The notes: a model not told the origin generated them from the sequence alone. DNA of 64,000 bases from Saccharicrinis sp963677655 (GCA_963677655.1 OY782088.1); one strand, 5' to 3'; shown: positions 1 to 9,636, counted from the stretch's first letter. A program made the numbers and translations.

Positions 1-43
1 ATAATGCCGAACAACTCCCTTAAGCTCATATTGCCCGAATGTA

Positions 44-322
44 TTAACCTGCCTGACGCATTTTAATAAATGGAGTACCTCTCATCACTACTGAAAAAGC
101 CCGTAGTATAAGCTTAAATTTAACCGCATTCATTATTACTCCATGTTCCTTTCCCTCTTTTGCTTTTCTATCGTAATAGATACGTAATTCCGAATCATTC
201 TGTATTGCCGAACGGGTTGCATTGCTTAAGTTTGCTTTAATTCGTTTATTGGCCAAATGGCTCACTCTCGTTTTTCCGTGATAGCTAGATCCTGAGCTAT
301 TTTTAAATGGAGCGTTATCTTT
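44..322 (-). mobile_element. IS110-family transposase, C-terminal remnant
   Basis: The minus strand encodes the last ~90 residues of an IS110/IS116/IS902-type transposase. The recognisable stretches are the APFKNSSGSS and KTRVSHLANK region and the SAIQNDSELRIYYDRKA...NAVKFKLILRAF tail typical of the Transposase_20 domain. The N-terminal DEDD catalytic domain is missing. Reading upstream, the frame runs directly into the neighbouring FMN-binding pseudogene near position 322, so the element was truncated when it joined that gene. The first few residues of the open frame (MSHGSC...) are out-of-frame reading of the neighbour, not transposase. The element is almost certainly inactive. Confidence 0.72.
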
Positions 323-1196
323 TTGAATGGAGAAACCTTCAACACTAACATTTGTACAGCTCCCATGGGACACAAGTAATTGCAGTAATAATTTTCATGC
401 CTCATTAACGCTATGGCTAAAGCCAAAATCAGGATAGCAATAATTTGAATATTGCTTTGCCATGGCAATCCATTGATAAGCCAGTTGTGTACCGACTCAA
501 GTGAAATCATCTGCTTTAACCATAATCCGAATATCAGAACCACTGCTATTAAATAGTACCAATAAAACTTTCTAAACTTTTTCTTTAATACCATTACTAA
601 TGATAATACTAAAAGAATAAGCGTTAGAACCAAACTTGCGATTGTTTGCCAACTAATATTATTGCCTTGATGTTTAATGGCCAAATAATTTCCAAGTGTG
701 GTTTGCACTGAATTTATAATTGCATTGCTGCTATAAGTGGCACCTGAGATAGCATCTACCTTCTTATTTAAAGATGTGGTATCCATTGCTAACTGATTCC
801 ATGATTTTAGTAATCCACGTTTCACAATGTACTCTATATATCCGGAAGATTCAAAATTTGTCAGTAGCTGAACCTTAGTTATTTTATTCTATTCATCAAA
901 ATAAATCATCAGCGGAATTTCGCCTGCATAACCTTGAAAATGTGCATCAAAATCAAATGAATAAAGAGCCTTACTTATTTCTTTATGGTTGCTATCTAAA
1001 ATAGATATACTGTTATCCGAATTAAGTTTAATATCAGTAGCCTTATCAAATACTTTTTGAATATCATATAAAGTGTAGGATACTTCTGTATTGGGTTTCA
1101 GCCAAGAGAATTCCTATCCTACTCTGATAGCAACAGCTATTAGCAAAAGAATAATAACCAGAATATTGAGTAATTTATTTATTGAATCTCTTTTTG
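323..1196 (-). pseudogene. FMN-binding / 4Fe-4S membrane protein (NosR/RnfG-like), decayed
   Basis: One frame on the minus strand reads as an N-terminal membrane anchor, an FMN-binding domain with the flavinylation-type motif DAISGATYSS, three to four further membrane helices and a ferredoxin-type CNYLCPMGA segment. This matches NosR/RnfG-like electron-transfer proteins. The frame is broken by TAG stops at 1114-1116 and 889-891, lacks an obvious ATG, and ends where the IS110 fragment begins (near 322), so the C-terminal cysteine clusters are gone. The domain order is clear from the sequence. The original role, moving electrons across the inner membrane, is inferred from the family. The intact 187-residue part (262-825) is not expected to be functional. 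Confidence 0.75.
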
Positions 1197-1277
1197 CTTA
1201 AATTTTTAGTTATTATTCTTTTTAATAGTGTTCACTTTAATGATAAGACTAAATATAACATTTAACAGAATAAAATC

Positions 1278-3659
1278 TTAATGACGTTTTCCTCCGCTAT
1301 AGTACATGGCATCTCCTTTGCCAAAACCAAAGCTCACTCCAAAAGTAACATATCTACCTCTGTCGTTATAGCTATATAAATTATACTCTGGTTGATACAC
1401 GTAAGTTTCTCTGGCTCGGGTTTCAAAAATATCGCGCACATTAAGGTTAAATACCAATTTACCTTTTAGTACTTTTTTTCGAAGTCCGGCATCTGCAAAA
1501 ACAGATTCGGCAACTTCGCCTTGTACGGTTTCATAGGCCGATTGATAATTACCGGTGATTTCTAAATCAAAATCAGCAGGCAGTTTAATTTTACCTGTCA
1601 TTTTTGATGACCATTGATCGGCTGTCATATCAAAACTCTCGCCCTCAAAATCACCCTCACGAGTATAAGTACCATAATTGATATCTCCAGTTAACGTGAA
1701 CCATTTTTTAGGTGTATATTTTCCATTTATACTGACACCTAGTTTTTTATTTGTCCCAATATTTGATGGCATACTTATACTAACACCATCTTCGTAAGTC
1801 GAAATCCTTTCAATAACATCGTTAGTATACAAGTAGTACACACTAGAACTTAATGACAGTTTATTGTAAGTTAAAATACTGGTCAGCTCATATGAATCGG
1901 CATACTGAGGTAATAAATCAGGATTACCAGTGCGAATACTGTAACTGTTTGAAACATTGTAAAACGGATTCAAATCCCACAAGCGTGGACGATAAATACG
2001 TTTTGAATAACCAGCCTGTAATGATGCCTTCCCTGATAACTTATAGGAGGTGTGAATACTAGGAAATAAGTTGGTATAATTTTGCGTATTCTTCTCATTG
2101 GTATTGGTTAAAACCGTATTTACAGAAGTGTTTTCCATACGAAGTCCGGCCTTCAATCCCCATCTGTTTTTCTCAAACGATAAAGTAGAATATAAACCCA
2201 ATATCTTTTGTGTAAACTCAAAATTATTACTCAAATCATTATCCAAAACCCAGGTATTATTCGTGAAGTTATTTACGGTGTAATCATTACCAACATCGTT
2301 AATAGTATATACACCACCAGCTTCTAATGAAAAAGCTTCTGATAAAGGATTAGTATAATCTACCTTAAAGTTGTAGTTCGTTTCATGAAAATCTGTTTTG
2401 ATGTTTTGATTGTCGTCCAGATCCATTTCAGTATCCGATGAATTTACGTAATCTGAAGTCTGATCCTTACCAAAGAAATTCCCCTGAGCACTGGCCAGTA
2501 AAACATGGTCTTTATTGTTCTTGAACTGTTTTTTATACTGCAAATCAAACTGCCATTTCGGATTATCGCCATCGGTAGACTGGCTTCTGTGCCACATTGA
2601 GGTAGCTAAATTTGATGAGTTATACTGAGTATAATCCAAATCTTGAGTTTCACCTTCAAATTCATACGCATAACTACCCGAAAGTGTCAGCATATTCCAT
2701 TTGTTGATATAATAATCCGTACCTAAAGTAATATTGTAAAACTGCTCATTTTTAGTACTCTCTCCAATGCTTTCCAAACTGGTATTATTCACCAAATCGG
2801 TATTAATAGTTTTACTGGTTCCAGGATAAGTTCTGTAACCACCACCAAACTGAGTGAAGAAATTAAATTTATCGGTTCGGGTATTTAAACTAACTCCAAC
2901 ACTATGATTATTCGGAACTCCTGTGTTTAGTGATACAGAACCATTTAAACCTTTCTTTTCATCTTTCTTTAGCACGATATTGATAATACCGGAAGTTCCT
3001 TCTGCATCGTATTTTGCAGATGGATTGGTAATCACTTCTATCTTCTCAATCATATCTGCTGATATGGAACCTAAAGCATTGCTTCCTTCATCGGCCAAAA
3101 CAGACGGTTTTCCGTCAATAAGCATTTGAACTCCCGTATTACCACGCAGACTAATAGTTCCTTCCAGATCCACATTTACCGAAGGCACATTATTTAATAC
3201 TTCCAATGCCCCCATACCTGTACTACTAATGTCTTTACCCACATTAAACACGCGCTTATCGAGCTTAAACTCAACAGTTGATTTCTCGCCCTGAACCGTC
3301 ACCTCATCCATCATCTGAGCATCTTGAGAAAGACCGATGGTTCCTAAATTTATCTGACCATTTGTTACTTCAAAATCTTTCACATCCACTTTCTGATATC
3401 CCATAAAGCTCACCTCAAAATACACATTTGGAGCTGCAGAACTTATAGTAAAATCTCCGTTATCGTCAGATACTGTACCTGTTATCATTTGATTATTTTC
3501 TGCGTTTACAATGGCTACTGTAGCATAAGAAATTGCTTCTCTTGAGTTAGCATCAATTACTTTCCCATTCACCTGTATGCCTTTGTTTTGAGCATTAAGA
3601 ACTGTGGCACCTGTTACAAAGACAAGTAACAGTATCCATAGTGTTTTTATATTTTTCAT
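1278..3659 (-). CDS. TonB-dependent outer-membrane receptor (OMP_b-brl_3 type)
   Basis: 793 residues. A signal peptide (about 1-23, ending LNAQ) precedes a carboxypeptidase-regulatory-like beta-sandwich (about 28-115, with the ISYATVAI and GDFTISSA pattern), a plug domain (about 120-230, with IRL-type SLRGNTGVQMLIDG and EVITNPSAKYDAEGTSGIINIVLKK) and an outer-membrane beta-barrel of the OMP_b-brl_3 family to the C terminus. Proteins of this family import or bind unknown ligands at the outer membrane. It lies divergently from a LytS/LytTR pair across a 267-bp gap with direct repeats, which suggests LytTR control, but the substrate cannot be told from sequence. The C terminus ends KGDAMYYSGGKRH, not with the usual aromatic residue, as is common in this subfamily. 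Confidence 0.85.
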   Translation of the reverse strand: MKNIKTLWILLLVFVTGATVLNAQNKGIQVNGKVIDANSREAISYATVAIVNAENNQMITGTVSDDNGDFTISSAAPNVYFEVSFMGYQKVDVKDFEVTNGQINLGTIGLSQDAQMMDEVTVQGEKSTVEFKLDKRVFNVGKDISSTGMGALEVLNNVPSVNVDLEGTISLRGNTGVQMLIDGKPSVLADEGSNALGSISADMIEKIEVITNPSAKYDAEGTSGIINIVLKKDEKKGLNGSVSLNTGVPNNHSVGVSLNTRTDKFNFFTQFGGGYRTYPGTSKTINTDLVNNTSLESIGESTKNEQFYNITLGTDYYINKWNMLTLSGSYAYEFEGETQDLDYTQYNSSNLATSMWHRSQSTDGDNPKWQFDLQYKKQFKNNKDHVLLASAQGNFFGKDQTSDYVNSSDTEMDLDDNQNIKTDFHETNYNFKVDYTNPLSEAFSLEAGGVYTINDVGNDYTVNNFTNNTWVLDNDLSNNFEFTQKILGLYSTLSFEKNRWGLKAGLRMENTSVNTVLTNTNEKNTQNYTNLFPSIHTSYKLSGKASLQAGYSKRIYRPRLWDLNPFYNVSNSYSIRTGNPDLLPQYADSYELTSILTYNKLSLSSSVYYLYTNDVIERISTYEDGVSISMPSNIGTNKKLGVSINGKYTPKKWFTLTGDINYGTYTREGDFEGESFDMTADQWSSKMTGKIKLPADFDLEITGNYQSAYETVQGEVAESVFADAGLRKKVLKGKLVFNLNVRDIFETRARETYVYQPEYNLYSYNDRGRYVTFGVSFGFGKGDAMYYSGGKRH

Positions 3660-3748
3660 ATGATTATAATTTACGTTTATAGTCCTTTGAATTTTTATTT
3701 TTCACAAAATTGTTATGAAAAGAAGACATCCTGAAAAAGAATCTACTT

Positions 3749-3816
3749 AACGACATAAACAAACAGGTAAACGACATTAGCCCATTCCAATAAATCCATT
3801 ACCATTCCAATAAATC
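3749..3816. promoter_or_regulatory. Paired direct repeats, candidate LytTR operator
   Basis: Two pairs of direct repeats lie in the divergent promoter region. AACGACATAA/AACGACATTA begin at 3749 and 3770 (21-bp period). CCATTCCAATAAATC occurs twice, at 3782 and 3802 (20-bp period). LytTR-domain regulators bind tandem direct repeats spaced about two helical turns apart, and a LytTR regulator gene is close by. The repeats are seen directly; binding is inferred. Confidence 0.5.
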
Positions 3817-3926
3817 ATGCGCCATATCCCAATATTAACAAAACACTCCTGTCGATTACCCATATATTTTGGTTGTTCACAGTAAATATTATATTATTAA
3901 ATATCAGGATGTATTATTTTTGATTT

Positions 3927-4949
3927 ATGAAGCGAAAACTAGGAATATCGAATATTTACGTACGCGAAACTTTATTGCAGTTTGGGTTATTGGTGCTTGT
4001 ATTTGTGTTTTATACCATTAAACAACACGACAAACAGGTAACTGAATCTGAAATAGCCTACTTTTTAAATTATATATCAGGAGCCTATTTTGTGGCATAT
4101 GTGTTGCTCCCTAAATTCTTTTACAAAAAGAAATTCATACTGTTTGGATTCTATTTGTTAATTGTACTGGCACTTGTTATTTATATAGAAGAAGGTGTGA
4201 TTGAAAAAATATATTTTCCACATACCAGAGGGCTGCATTTTCAGGGAACTATATACAATTTGGCTAACTGCCTGCCTTTGATGAGTATTATTACCGGATT
4301 CAAATTTGGATGGGATGCTTTTATTAAACAACGTGAGTTGGATGACCTGAAAAATGTAGTTCAGGAAAGTGAGTTGATGTATCTAAAGTCGCAAATCAAT
4401 CCTCACTTCTTATTCAACAACTTGAATAATTTGTATGCTTATGCTTTGGAAAATTCGCCAAAAACACCTGAAATCATTCTGGAATTATCATCAGTTTTAA
4501 GATATATCCTTTACGAATGTAAAGAAAACTACGTACCTCTAAACAAAGAAGTTAATCACTTAAATGAGTTTATTAAACTCAGTAAACTGCAGTTAGAAGA
4601 ACGTGGTGAAGTGCTCTTCTCTGCCGATATAAAAAGTTCAGCTTATGCCATAGCACCGCTTATTTTACCTGTGTTTGTCGAAAATGCATTTAAACACTGT
4701 ACCTCCAGTCAAACCAGCAATTCTTCTATCAATATTGATTTAAATGTTAAAGAAGATGGCTTATTAACTTTTACTTGTGTTAACACTTATTCTTTACAAT
4801 CCAATACAGAAAATTTATCGCACGGCATAGGCTTAGAAAATGTGAAACGAAGACTGGAGTTATTATATCCCAACTTATACAAACTAGAGATTAACTCAGA
4901 AGATGATATTTACGAAGTGAAACTTCAATTAATCCTAAGCCCTATGTAA
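3927..4949 (+). CDS. LytS-type sensor histidine kinase
   Basis: 340 residues. Four hydrophobic segments occupy roughly 12-125, followed by a short coiled linker and the His_kinase domain of the LytS/YehU class. The H-box KSQINPHFLFNNLNNLYA has its phospho-accepting His at 160, and the N-box ENAFKH is near 252-257. The catalytic domain is compact, and a GIGLEN segment serves as the G-box. The kinase would sense an envelope signal and phosphorylate the adjacent LytTR regulator, whose gene begins 21 nt downstream. The membrane part matches no known ligand-binding domain I can name. A TATTTTTG sequence, matching the TAnnTTTG -7 box, ends only 4 nt before the ATG. Confidence 0.88.
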   Translation: MKRKLGISNIYVRETLLQFGLLVLVFVFYTIKQHDKQVTESEIAYFLNYISGAYFVAYVLLPKFFYKKKFILFGFYLLIVLALVIYIEEGVIEKIYFPHTRGLHFQGTIYNLANCLPLMSIITGFKFGWDAFIKQRELDDLKNVVQESELMYLKSQINPHFLFNNLNNLYAYALENSPKTPEIILELSSVLRYILYECKENYVPLNKEVNHLNEFIKLSKLQLEERGEVLFSADIKSSAYAIAPLILPVFVENAFKHCTSSQTSNSSINIDLNVKEDGLLTFTCVNTYSLQSNTENLSHGIGLENVKRRLELLYPNLYKLEINSEDDIYEVKLQLILSPM

Positions 4950-4970
4950 AATTGCTTAAACACCTAATTT

Positions 4971-5654
4971 ATGAATTGCATTATCATAGAAGATCAAATA
5001 CCTGCACAACGAATACTGATAAAATACATAAAGGATCTGGGCACTATAAACTTGCGCGGAACATTTACAGATGCCATACAAGCTTTAACCTTTCTGAAAT
5101 CAGAATCGGTTGATTTAATATTTTTAGATATTCACTTACCTAAAATATCAGGAATTGATTTTATAAAAACACTGGCTCACCCTCCGGCATTAATATTAAC
5201 CACTGCATTCTCTGAATACGCATTAGAGAGTTACGATTTAAATGTGGTTGATTACTTATTAAAACCTTTTTCGTTTGATCGGTTTATACAGGCTGTAGGT
5301 AAAGTAAATGCTTCAAAAGCTAATGAACAGAAGGAAAAAGAAACAGCCTCGTTCTTTATCAAATCTGGTTATGAATATGTCAACGTATTAACCGACGATG
5401 TGGTTTACATTAAATCAGATATGGATTATACCGAGATTCATACATCAGATAAAACACTGATTTCGTCTGAAACTTTGGCCTACTGGCAACAGAAGTTTTC
5501 CAACGAGTCATTTGCCCGAATACATAAATCGTATCTGGTAAATATTCCCAAAATAAAGAAACTAACAGGCAACCAAATTTACCTAGATAATGGCGACGAT
5601 ATTCCACTAGGCAGAGCTTATAAAGAAGAGTTTATGTTACGATATATTAAGTAA
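4971..5654 (+). CDS. LytTR-family response regulator
   Basis: 227 residues. A receiver domain (about 1-115) carries acidic residues in IIIEDQ, the phospho-acceptor Asp53 in LIFLDIHLP, a Thr in LTTAF and a Lys in LLKPF. It is followed by a LytTR DNA-binding domain (about 135-227, ending with the IHKSYLVN and GNQIYLDNGDDIPLGRAYKEEF hallmark). It forms an operon with the upstream kinase (21-nt gap) and the downstream esterase (13-nt gap). Likely targets are its own divergent promoter, which carries 20-21-bp-period direct repeats, and the receptor gene on the other side. Confidence 0.92.
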   Translation: MNCIIIEDQIPAQRILIKYIKDLGTINLRGTFTDAIQALTFLKSESVDLIFLDIHLPKISGIDFIKTLAHPPALILTTAFSEYALESYDLNVVDYLLKPFSFDRFIQAVGKVNASKANEQKEKETASFFIKSGYEYVNVLTDDVVYIKSDMDYTEIHTSDKTLISSETLAYWQQKFSNESFARIHKSYLVNIPKIKKLTGNQIYLDNGDDIPLGRAYKEEFMLRYIK

Positions 5655-5667
5655 AACATCAAGACCT

Positions 5668-7227
5668 ATGAAACAAACTATGACAATCTTAACAGTATTG
5701 CTGATGACGATTTCATGTCAAAGTAATTCACAAAAAGAAGTTGATTCTTCATTGAAATTTGATATTGATACTTATCAAAGTCAAACGTTGCAATACGAAA
5801 ATCAGGAACTAAAAGTCAGAGCTTTTGAGAATATTATTTATGTCGAAAATCCTGTAGATTCAGGATATCAGATCATGAATATTTATATTCCCGAAGCCTA
5901 CTTTAACAACGAAAGTATTAATGGCTATACAGCAGAAACAGCACCAATCTTTTATCCGAATCAAATTGGAGGTTACATGCCGGCTAAACCAGGAACATTT
6001 ATGCCCTCTCAACGCGAACATATGATGGCTCCGCCAAACGGAAAAATGCCAGATGACAGAAAGCCTAAAGATGGCCATGGAAAAGAAAGAGGAAACAGAC
6101 CTCATATGAACTTTCCTAAAAGAGCCAATACTATTGCTTACATGATATCAAAAGGTTATGTAGTAGCCACCGCCGGAGCAAGAGGAAGAACGCTTCAAAA
6201 AAAAGACGGAACCTATACTGGTAAAGCGCCAGCTGGATTAGTTGATTTAAAGGCAGGCGTAAAATATTTGAGGTTTAATGATGCCAATATGCCAGGTGAT
6301 GCTAACAAAATTATCTCGAATGGAACAAGTGCCGGTGGTGCCATGTCAACATTATTGGGAGCTACAGGGAATAGTGTCGATTATGAGCCCTATTTTATAG
6401 AACTGGGAGCAGCTGATGCAAGCGATGATATTTTTGCCGTTTCGGCCTATTGTCCTATTACAAACCTTGATAATGCCGATGCTGCCTACGAATGGCAATT
6501 TAATGGTGTTAATGAATATGCAGGTCGCAGTTTTGGTAGCGAACCTGGCAAACAACAACTTACTTCAGAACAGATTGCTATATCTGCTCAGTTAAAAGAG
6601 CTGTTCCCAACTTATGTAAATTCGTTAGAATTAAAAGATGAGGCCTCAAAGATTTATACACTTGACAAACAAGGAAATGGTAGTTTCAAAGAATTGGTAA
6701 AATCCTATATTTTGGCATCAGCACAAAAGCAACTTGATGCAGGTAATGATTTATCTGCACAAAGCAGCTGGTTAAAAATAGAAAACGGCAAAGCTGTCGC
6801 AATGGAGTGGAAAGTTTATGTACGATATATGCAACGCCAGAAAACACCGCCTGCCTTTGATGGTTTAGACCTATCTAGCCCTGAAAATATTGAGTTTGGA
6901 GATGCATCAAAGGATGGCAAACACTTTACCACTTTCTCAATGGATAACACAAAAAATGAAAGTGCTACCATGGCTGATCCATTAATTATTAAAATGATGA
7001 ATCCAATGTATTATCTTGGACAAAAAGAAGTTACTAATAGTAAATATTGGAGAATCCGACATGGTTCTCAGGACAAGGATACCGGTTTAGCTATCTCTGT
7101 AATCTTAGCCACCAAATTGAAAAACTTAGGTATTGATACAGATTTGCTACTAGCATGGGAAAAACCTCATAGTGGAGATTATGATTTGGAAGAACTTTCT
7201 ATCTGGATTGATAGCATTTGTAAATAA
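5668..7227 (+). CDS. Subtype B tannase-like alpha/beta hydrolase, lipoprotein
   Basis: 519 residues with a lipoprotein signal (lipobox ending at Cys17, MTISCQS). The alpha/beta-hydrolase nucleophile elbow is NGTSAGGAMS (Ser221). A C-terminal HGSQDKDTG (Asp469 or Asp471) and PHSGDYD (His501) would complete the triad in the arrangement of bacterial subtype B tannases, together with the EWQFNGVNEY segment. Such enzymes cleave gallate or related phenolic esters; the actual substrate here is unknown. A Met/Pro/Lys-rich insert lies at about 103-150. The gene is the third member of the LytS/LytTR operon, which suggests phenolic or ester-containing material as the signal or target of the regulon. A terminator follows at 7266-7300. 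Confidence 0.72.
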   Translation: MKQTMTILTVLLMTISCQSNSQKEVDSSLKFDIDTYQSQTLQYENQELKVRAFENIIYVENPVDSGYQIMNIYIPEAYFNNESINGYTAETAPIFYPNQIGGYMPAKPGTFMPSQREHMMAPPNGKMPDDRKPKDGHGKERGNRPHMNFPKRANTIAYMISKGYVVATAGARGRTLQKKDGTYTGKAPAGLVDLKAGVKYLRFNDANMPGDANKIISNGTSAGGAMSTLLGATGNSVDYEPYFIELGAADASDDIFAVSAYCPITNLDNADAAYEWQFNGVNEYAGRSFGSEPGKQQLTSEQIAISAQLKELFPTYVNSLELKDEASKIYTLDKQGNGSFKELVKSYILASAQKQLDAGNDLSAQSSWLKIENGKAVAMEWKVYVRYMQRQKTPPAFDGLDLSSPENIEFGDASKDGKHFTTFSMDNTKNESATMADPLIIKMMNPMYYLGQKEVTNSKYWRIRHGSQDKDTGLAISVILATKLKNLGIDTDLLLAWEKPHSGDYDLEELSIWIDSICK

Positions 7228-7265
7228 ATAAAAGCTAGTAGTTTTTATAGCAATAATTAATCATT

Positions 7266-7300
7266 AGGTCGGGATATAAAATTTATTCCGGCCTTTTTTT
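7266..7300 (+). terminator. Rho-independent terminator after the tannase-like gene
   Basis: The hairpin AGGTCGGGA...TCCGGCCT (with G-U pairs) is followed by seven T residues. It lies in the convergent gap between the tannase-like gene and the AraC pseudogene. Confidence 0.75.
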
Positions 7301-8128
7301 ATCTCCTTTTCTCCACTCAGAAGGTGATTTACCAAAGTGCTTTTTAAAGGCTTTATTCAAATGACTTTCGTCGAAAAATCCAAACTCATAAGCAATTTCG
7401 GAGAAAGAAACTTCACTATGTATTATTTGGTTTGAGATAACTGTTAATCGATTAGAATCGACAAACTGCTTGATGGTCAAGCCGGTTTCCTGCTTAAAAC
7501 GGAGCTTAGCTTAGTAACACTCATATGAAACTTTTCAGCAATGTGTTTAAGTGTAAGATTTCCTGGTCTTTTCAGGTTTCTCTGAATATGCTTGATAATT
7601 AATTTTACATCATCTTTCTTTATTTTAGCAAGTTTCAGCTCAGGTAAATAGCTCAGGTTTCGTTCGATAATACTCACCAAACTAATCTTTTGAAGAAGTA
7701 TTAACCTCTCGTTTTTATTTTGATTTTTAGCCAGATGAACAATAAAATCGAATAACTGCTGAATAGCCTCAATATCTTCTGAAGAAATACTGGTTTTTAA
7801 GTTTACGGGAGACTTGGCTTTTTGAGGAGGGATCGAAAGCTCTTTTAATCTTGAACTCGTTTCTTATAATTTTAGCCTTATACTTTCTTAAAACTTAATA
7901 GTATAAACCAAACTTTCTGTGGTATACCAATAACTATGTTCTTCTCCTTTACGAACCAGAAATACATCTCCAGCTATAAAATCTGTTTTATCGTTAAGGG
8001 TTTTATAAACTCCCTGATCACTATGGATAAAAACAAATTGGTGATAGTCTGGCTTTTCAATAGGAAACTCTCCAATTGGTATTAGCTCCTTTGCTATTGA
8101 AAGTGAACTTTCTAACTTTTTTATCTTT
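7283..8128 (-). pseudogene. AraC-family regulator with cupin domain, frameshifted
   Basis: Reading the minus strand gives an N-terminal cupin-like ligand domain (KPDYHQFVFIHSDQG...DFIAGDVFLVRKGEEHSYWY), a helical linker and two AraC helix-turn-helix motifs ending EFGFFDESHLNKAFKKHFG. The frame is broken by two in-frame TAA stops after the cupin (around 7860-7890) and by a frameshift at 7504-7513. That frameshift is a tandem duplication of five bases (GCTTAGCTTA on the plus strand). Removing one copy restores VTKLRFKQETGLTIKQF. No convincing start codon remains. The gene was a transcription factor, possibly for the adjacent esterase or siderophore operon, and is now inactive unless the lesions are assembly errors. 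Confidence 0.8.
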
Positions 8129-8327
8129 ATTTATCGAATTTGTTCGGATATACGGAAAGTCGGTTGATAATTACAGATGTTTATATCTTTAATTATGAAA
8201 CTTTGTATCAATTAGAAAATTAAAAAAGAGGAATTTTAGAAGGGCAGATTAATGTAGAGAGTTTTCATTATAAGGTTATGGCAATTGTTTTATAAAAATC
8301 AAATCATGAATAATACTTTATTATTGA
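8129..8327. other. Intergenic, no gene seen
   Basis: AT-rich stretch between the AraC pseudogene and the terminator of the siderophore operon. I see no open frame, palindrome or repeat worth naming. Confidence 0.5.
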
Positions 8328-8363
8328 ACAAAAAAGAGGCCGTCTCATTTGAGATAGCCTCCA
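8328..8363 (-). terminator. Terminator of the xus-like operon
   Basis: An imperfect 12-bp hairpin (GAGGCCGTCTCA / TGAGATAGCCTC, one mismatch and one G-U pair) is followed on the minus strand by TTTTTT. It lies about 100 nt past the stop of the last gene of the minus-strand operon. Confidence 0.7.
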
Positions 8364-8459
8364 AAATTATAAACCGAAGTTTATAACTGAGCAATATGAA
8401 ATCTTAAGTCTCCAAAATATTATTGCTTGAATGTTTTGAGTTGTTTTTTTGTTATTATT

Positions 8460-9620
8460 TTAGTGCACTCTATTCCACCATAAGATGAATCCTGAAATTG
8501 GAAACCATGCTCCAACAAGACATAACAAGAAATAAAAAATCTGTGTTTTAAATCCCAATATTTTGCCTGTATGCAAAGGCATCATTAACAAACTTAACTT
8601 TTGATCTGGCTTTAAATCTCCAAAAGATAAATGCCCCACAGGTTTGCCTGAAAAATCAAAAAACATATTGTCAGTTAATTCAGCTCCCAGAAAATTGTGT
8701 GTATTACGCTTAGCAAAATTGATAGCAGGCTTTCGAATATTGGCTATATTTATTTGTACTTGGCCATTATAACTATAGGTATTATTGGTTTGTTGCAACA
8801 TACTATCATAACTTAGTATACCTGCAGAATTTTGTAGAGTATCTGCCAGGTTTTCAAAGTACAACTTATCCATCTCTTTGCTAATATTAAGAGTAGGTAT
8901 ATCTGCTTGTTTTTGTTCCGATTTGAACAAGCTAGTTGTTGCTTCCTGAACATTATGAAAAGAAAAGCACAAACCAGTAAAAGAAATTACCAATAGACCT
9001 ATGGTACTATAAAAGCCCCAGTTTACATGAATTCTATAATTTGCCGTGGCGAAGTTTCCAGGAAACAATATTCGAAATCGAGCTTTAATTTGACTTTTGC
9101 TCTTAGGAAACCACAATACAATACCTGATATTAGCAATACTAGAAATAGCACATTACCCCATGATATCATAAATCCTCCTGCATTATTTAAAAATAGGCG
9201 TCTGTGCCCTTGCATTATAAATGCAAAAAAACTATTTAATGCTCCCGAAACCTCACCAAGCTGCTGCCCAGTTTCTCTATCATAATAATTAATGGCAGGG
9301 TTGTGCCCTGAGGTATATACTACTAAGTTTTTCTTTTTGCTTTCGGGGATCACAATCTTACTAGGTTCTTCGCCAAATGTAGCCTTGTAATCTGAGATTA
9401 ACTGATCAATAGAACATTCATTTTCAGCAGGACTACTCCTAAATACTTTTGAGTAATTTGAAAGTTCGATAATCTGATCTTTAAATACAACACAAGCACC
9501 GGTAAAACACAATACAAATACAACAATAGCTGATAATAGTCCAAACCAAAGGTGCAGATGAAACATTATGTGGTTGAACAACGATTGTTTCTTATTTTTT
9601 TTCTTAATAAAAATTGACAT
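8460..9620 (-). CDS. PepSY-associated membrane protein (XusC-like)
   Basis: 386 residues. Membrane segments lie at about 20-45 (LWFGLLSAIVVFVLCFTGA), 150-175 (ISWGNVLFLVLLISGIVLWFP), 205-228 and 355-382, with PepSY-type extracytoplasmic loops containing YYDRETGQQLGEV and the conserved QGHRRLFL/MMPLHTGKILG histidine motifs. This is the PepSY_TM family, often encoded with siderophore receptors and thought to reduce or release iron at the inner membrane. It is the last gene of a four-gene minus-strand operon (16-nt gap to the previous gene). The gene content matches the xusABC xenosiderophore system of Bacteroides thetaiotaomicron, where the PepSY protein is XusC. The iron role is inferred. Confidence 0.82.
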   Translation of the reverse strand: MSIFIKKKNKKQSLFNHIMFHLHLWFGLLSAIVVFVLCFTGACVVFKDQIIELSNYSKVFRSSPAENECSIDQLISDYKATFGEEPSKIVIPESKKKNLVVYTSGHNPAINYYDRETGQQLGEVSGALNSFFAFIMQGHRRLFLNNAGGFMISWGNVLFLVLLISGIVLWFPKSKSQIKARFRILFPGNFATANYRIHVNWGFYSTIGLLVISFTGLCFSFHNVQEATTSLFKSEQKQADIPTLNISKEMDKLYFENLADTLQNSAGILSYDSMLQQTNNTYSYNGQVQINIANIRKPAINFAKRNTHNFLGAELTDNMFFDFSGKPVGHLSFGDLKPDQKLSLLMMPLHTGKILGFKTQIFYFLLCLVGAWFPISGFILWWNRVH

Positions 9621-9636
9621 TACTCTTCTTATTATA

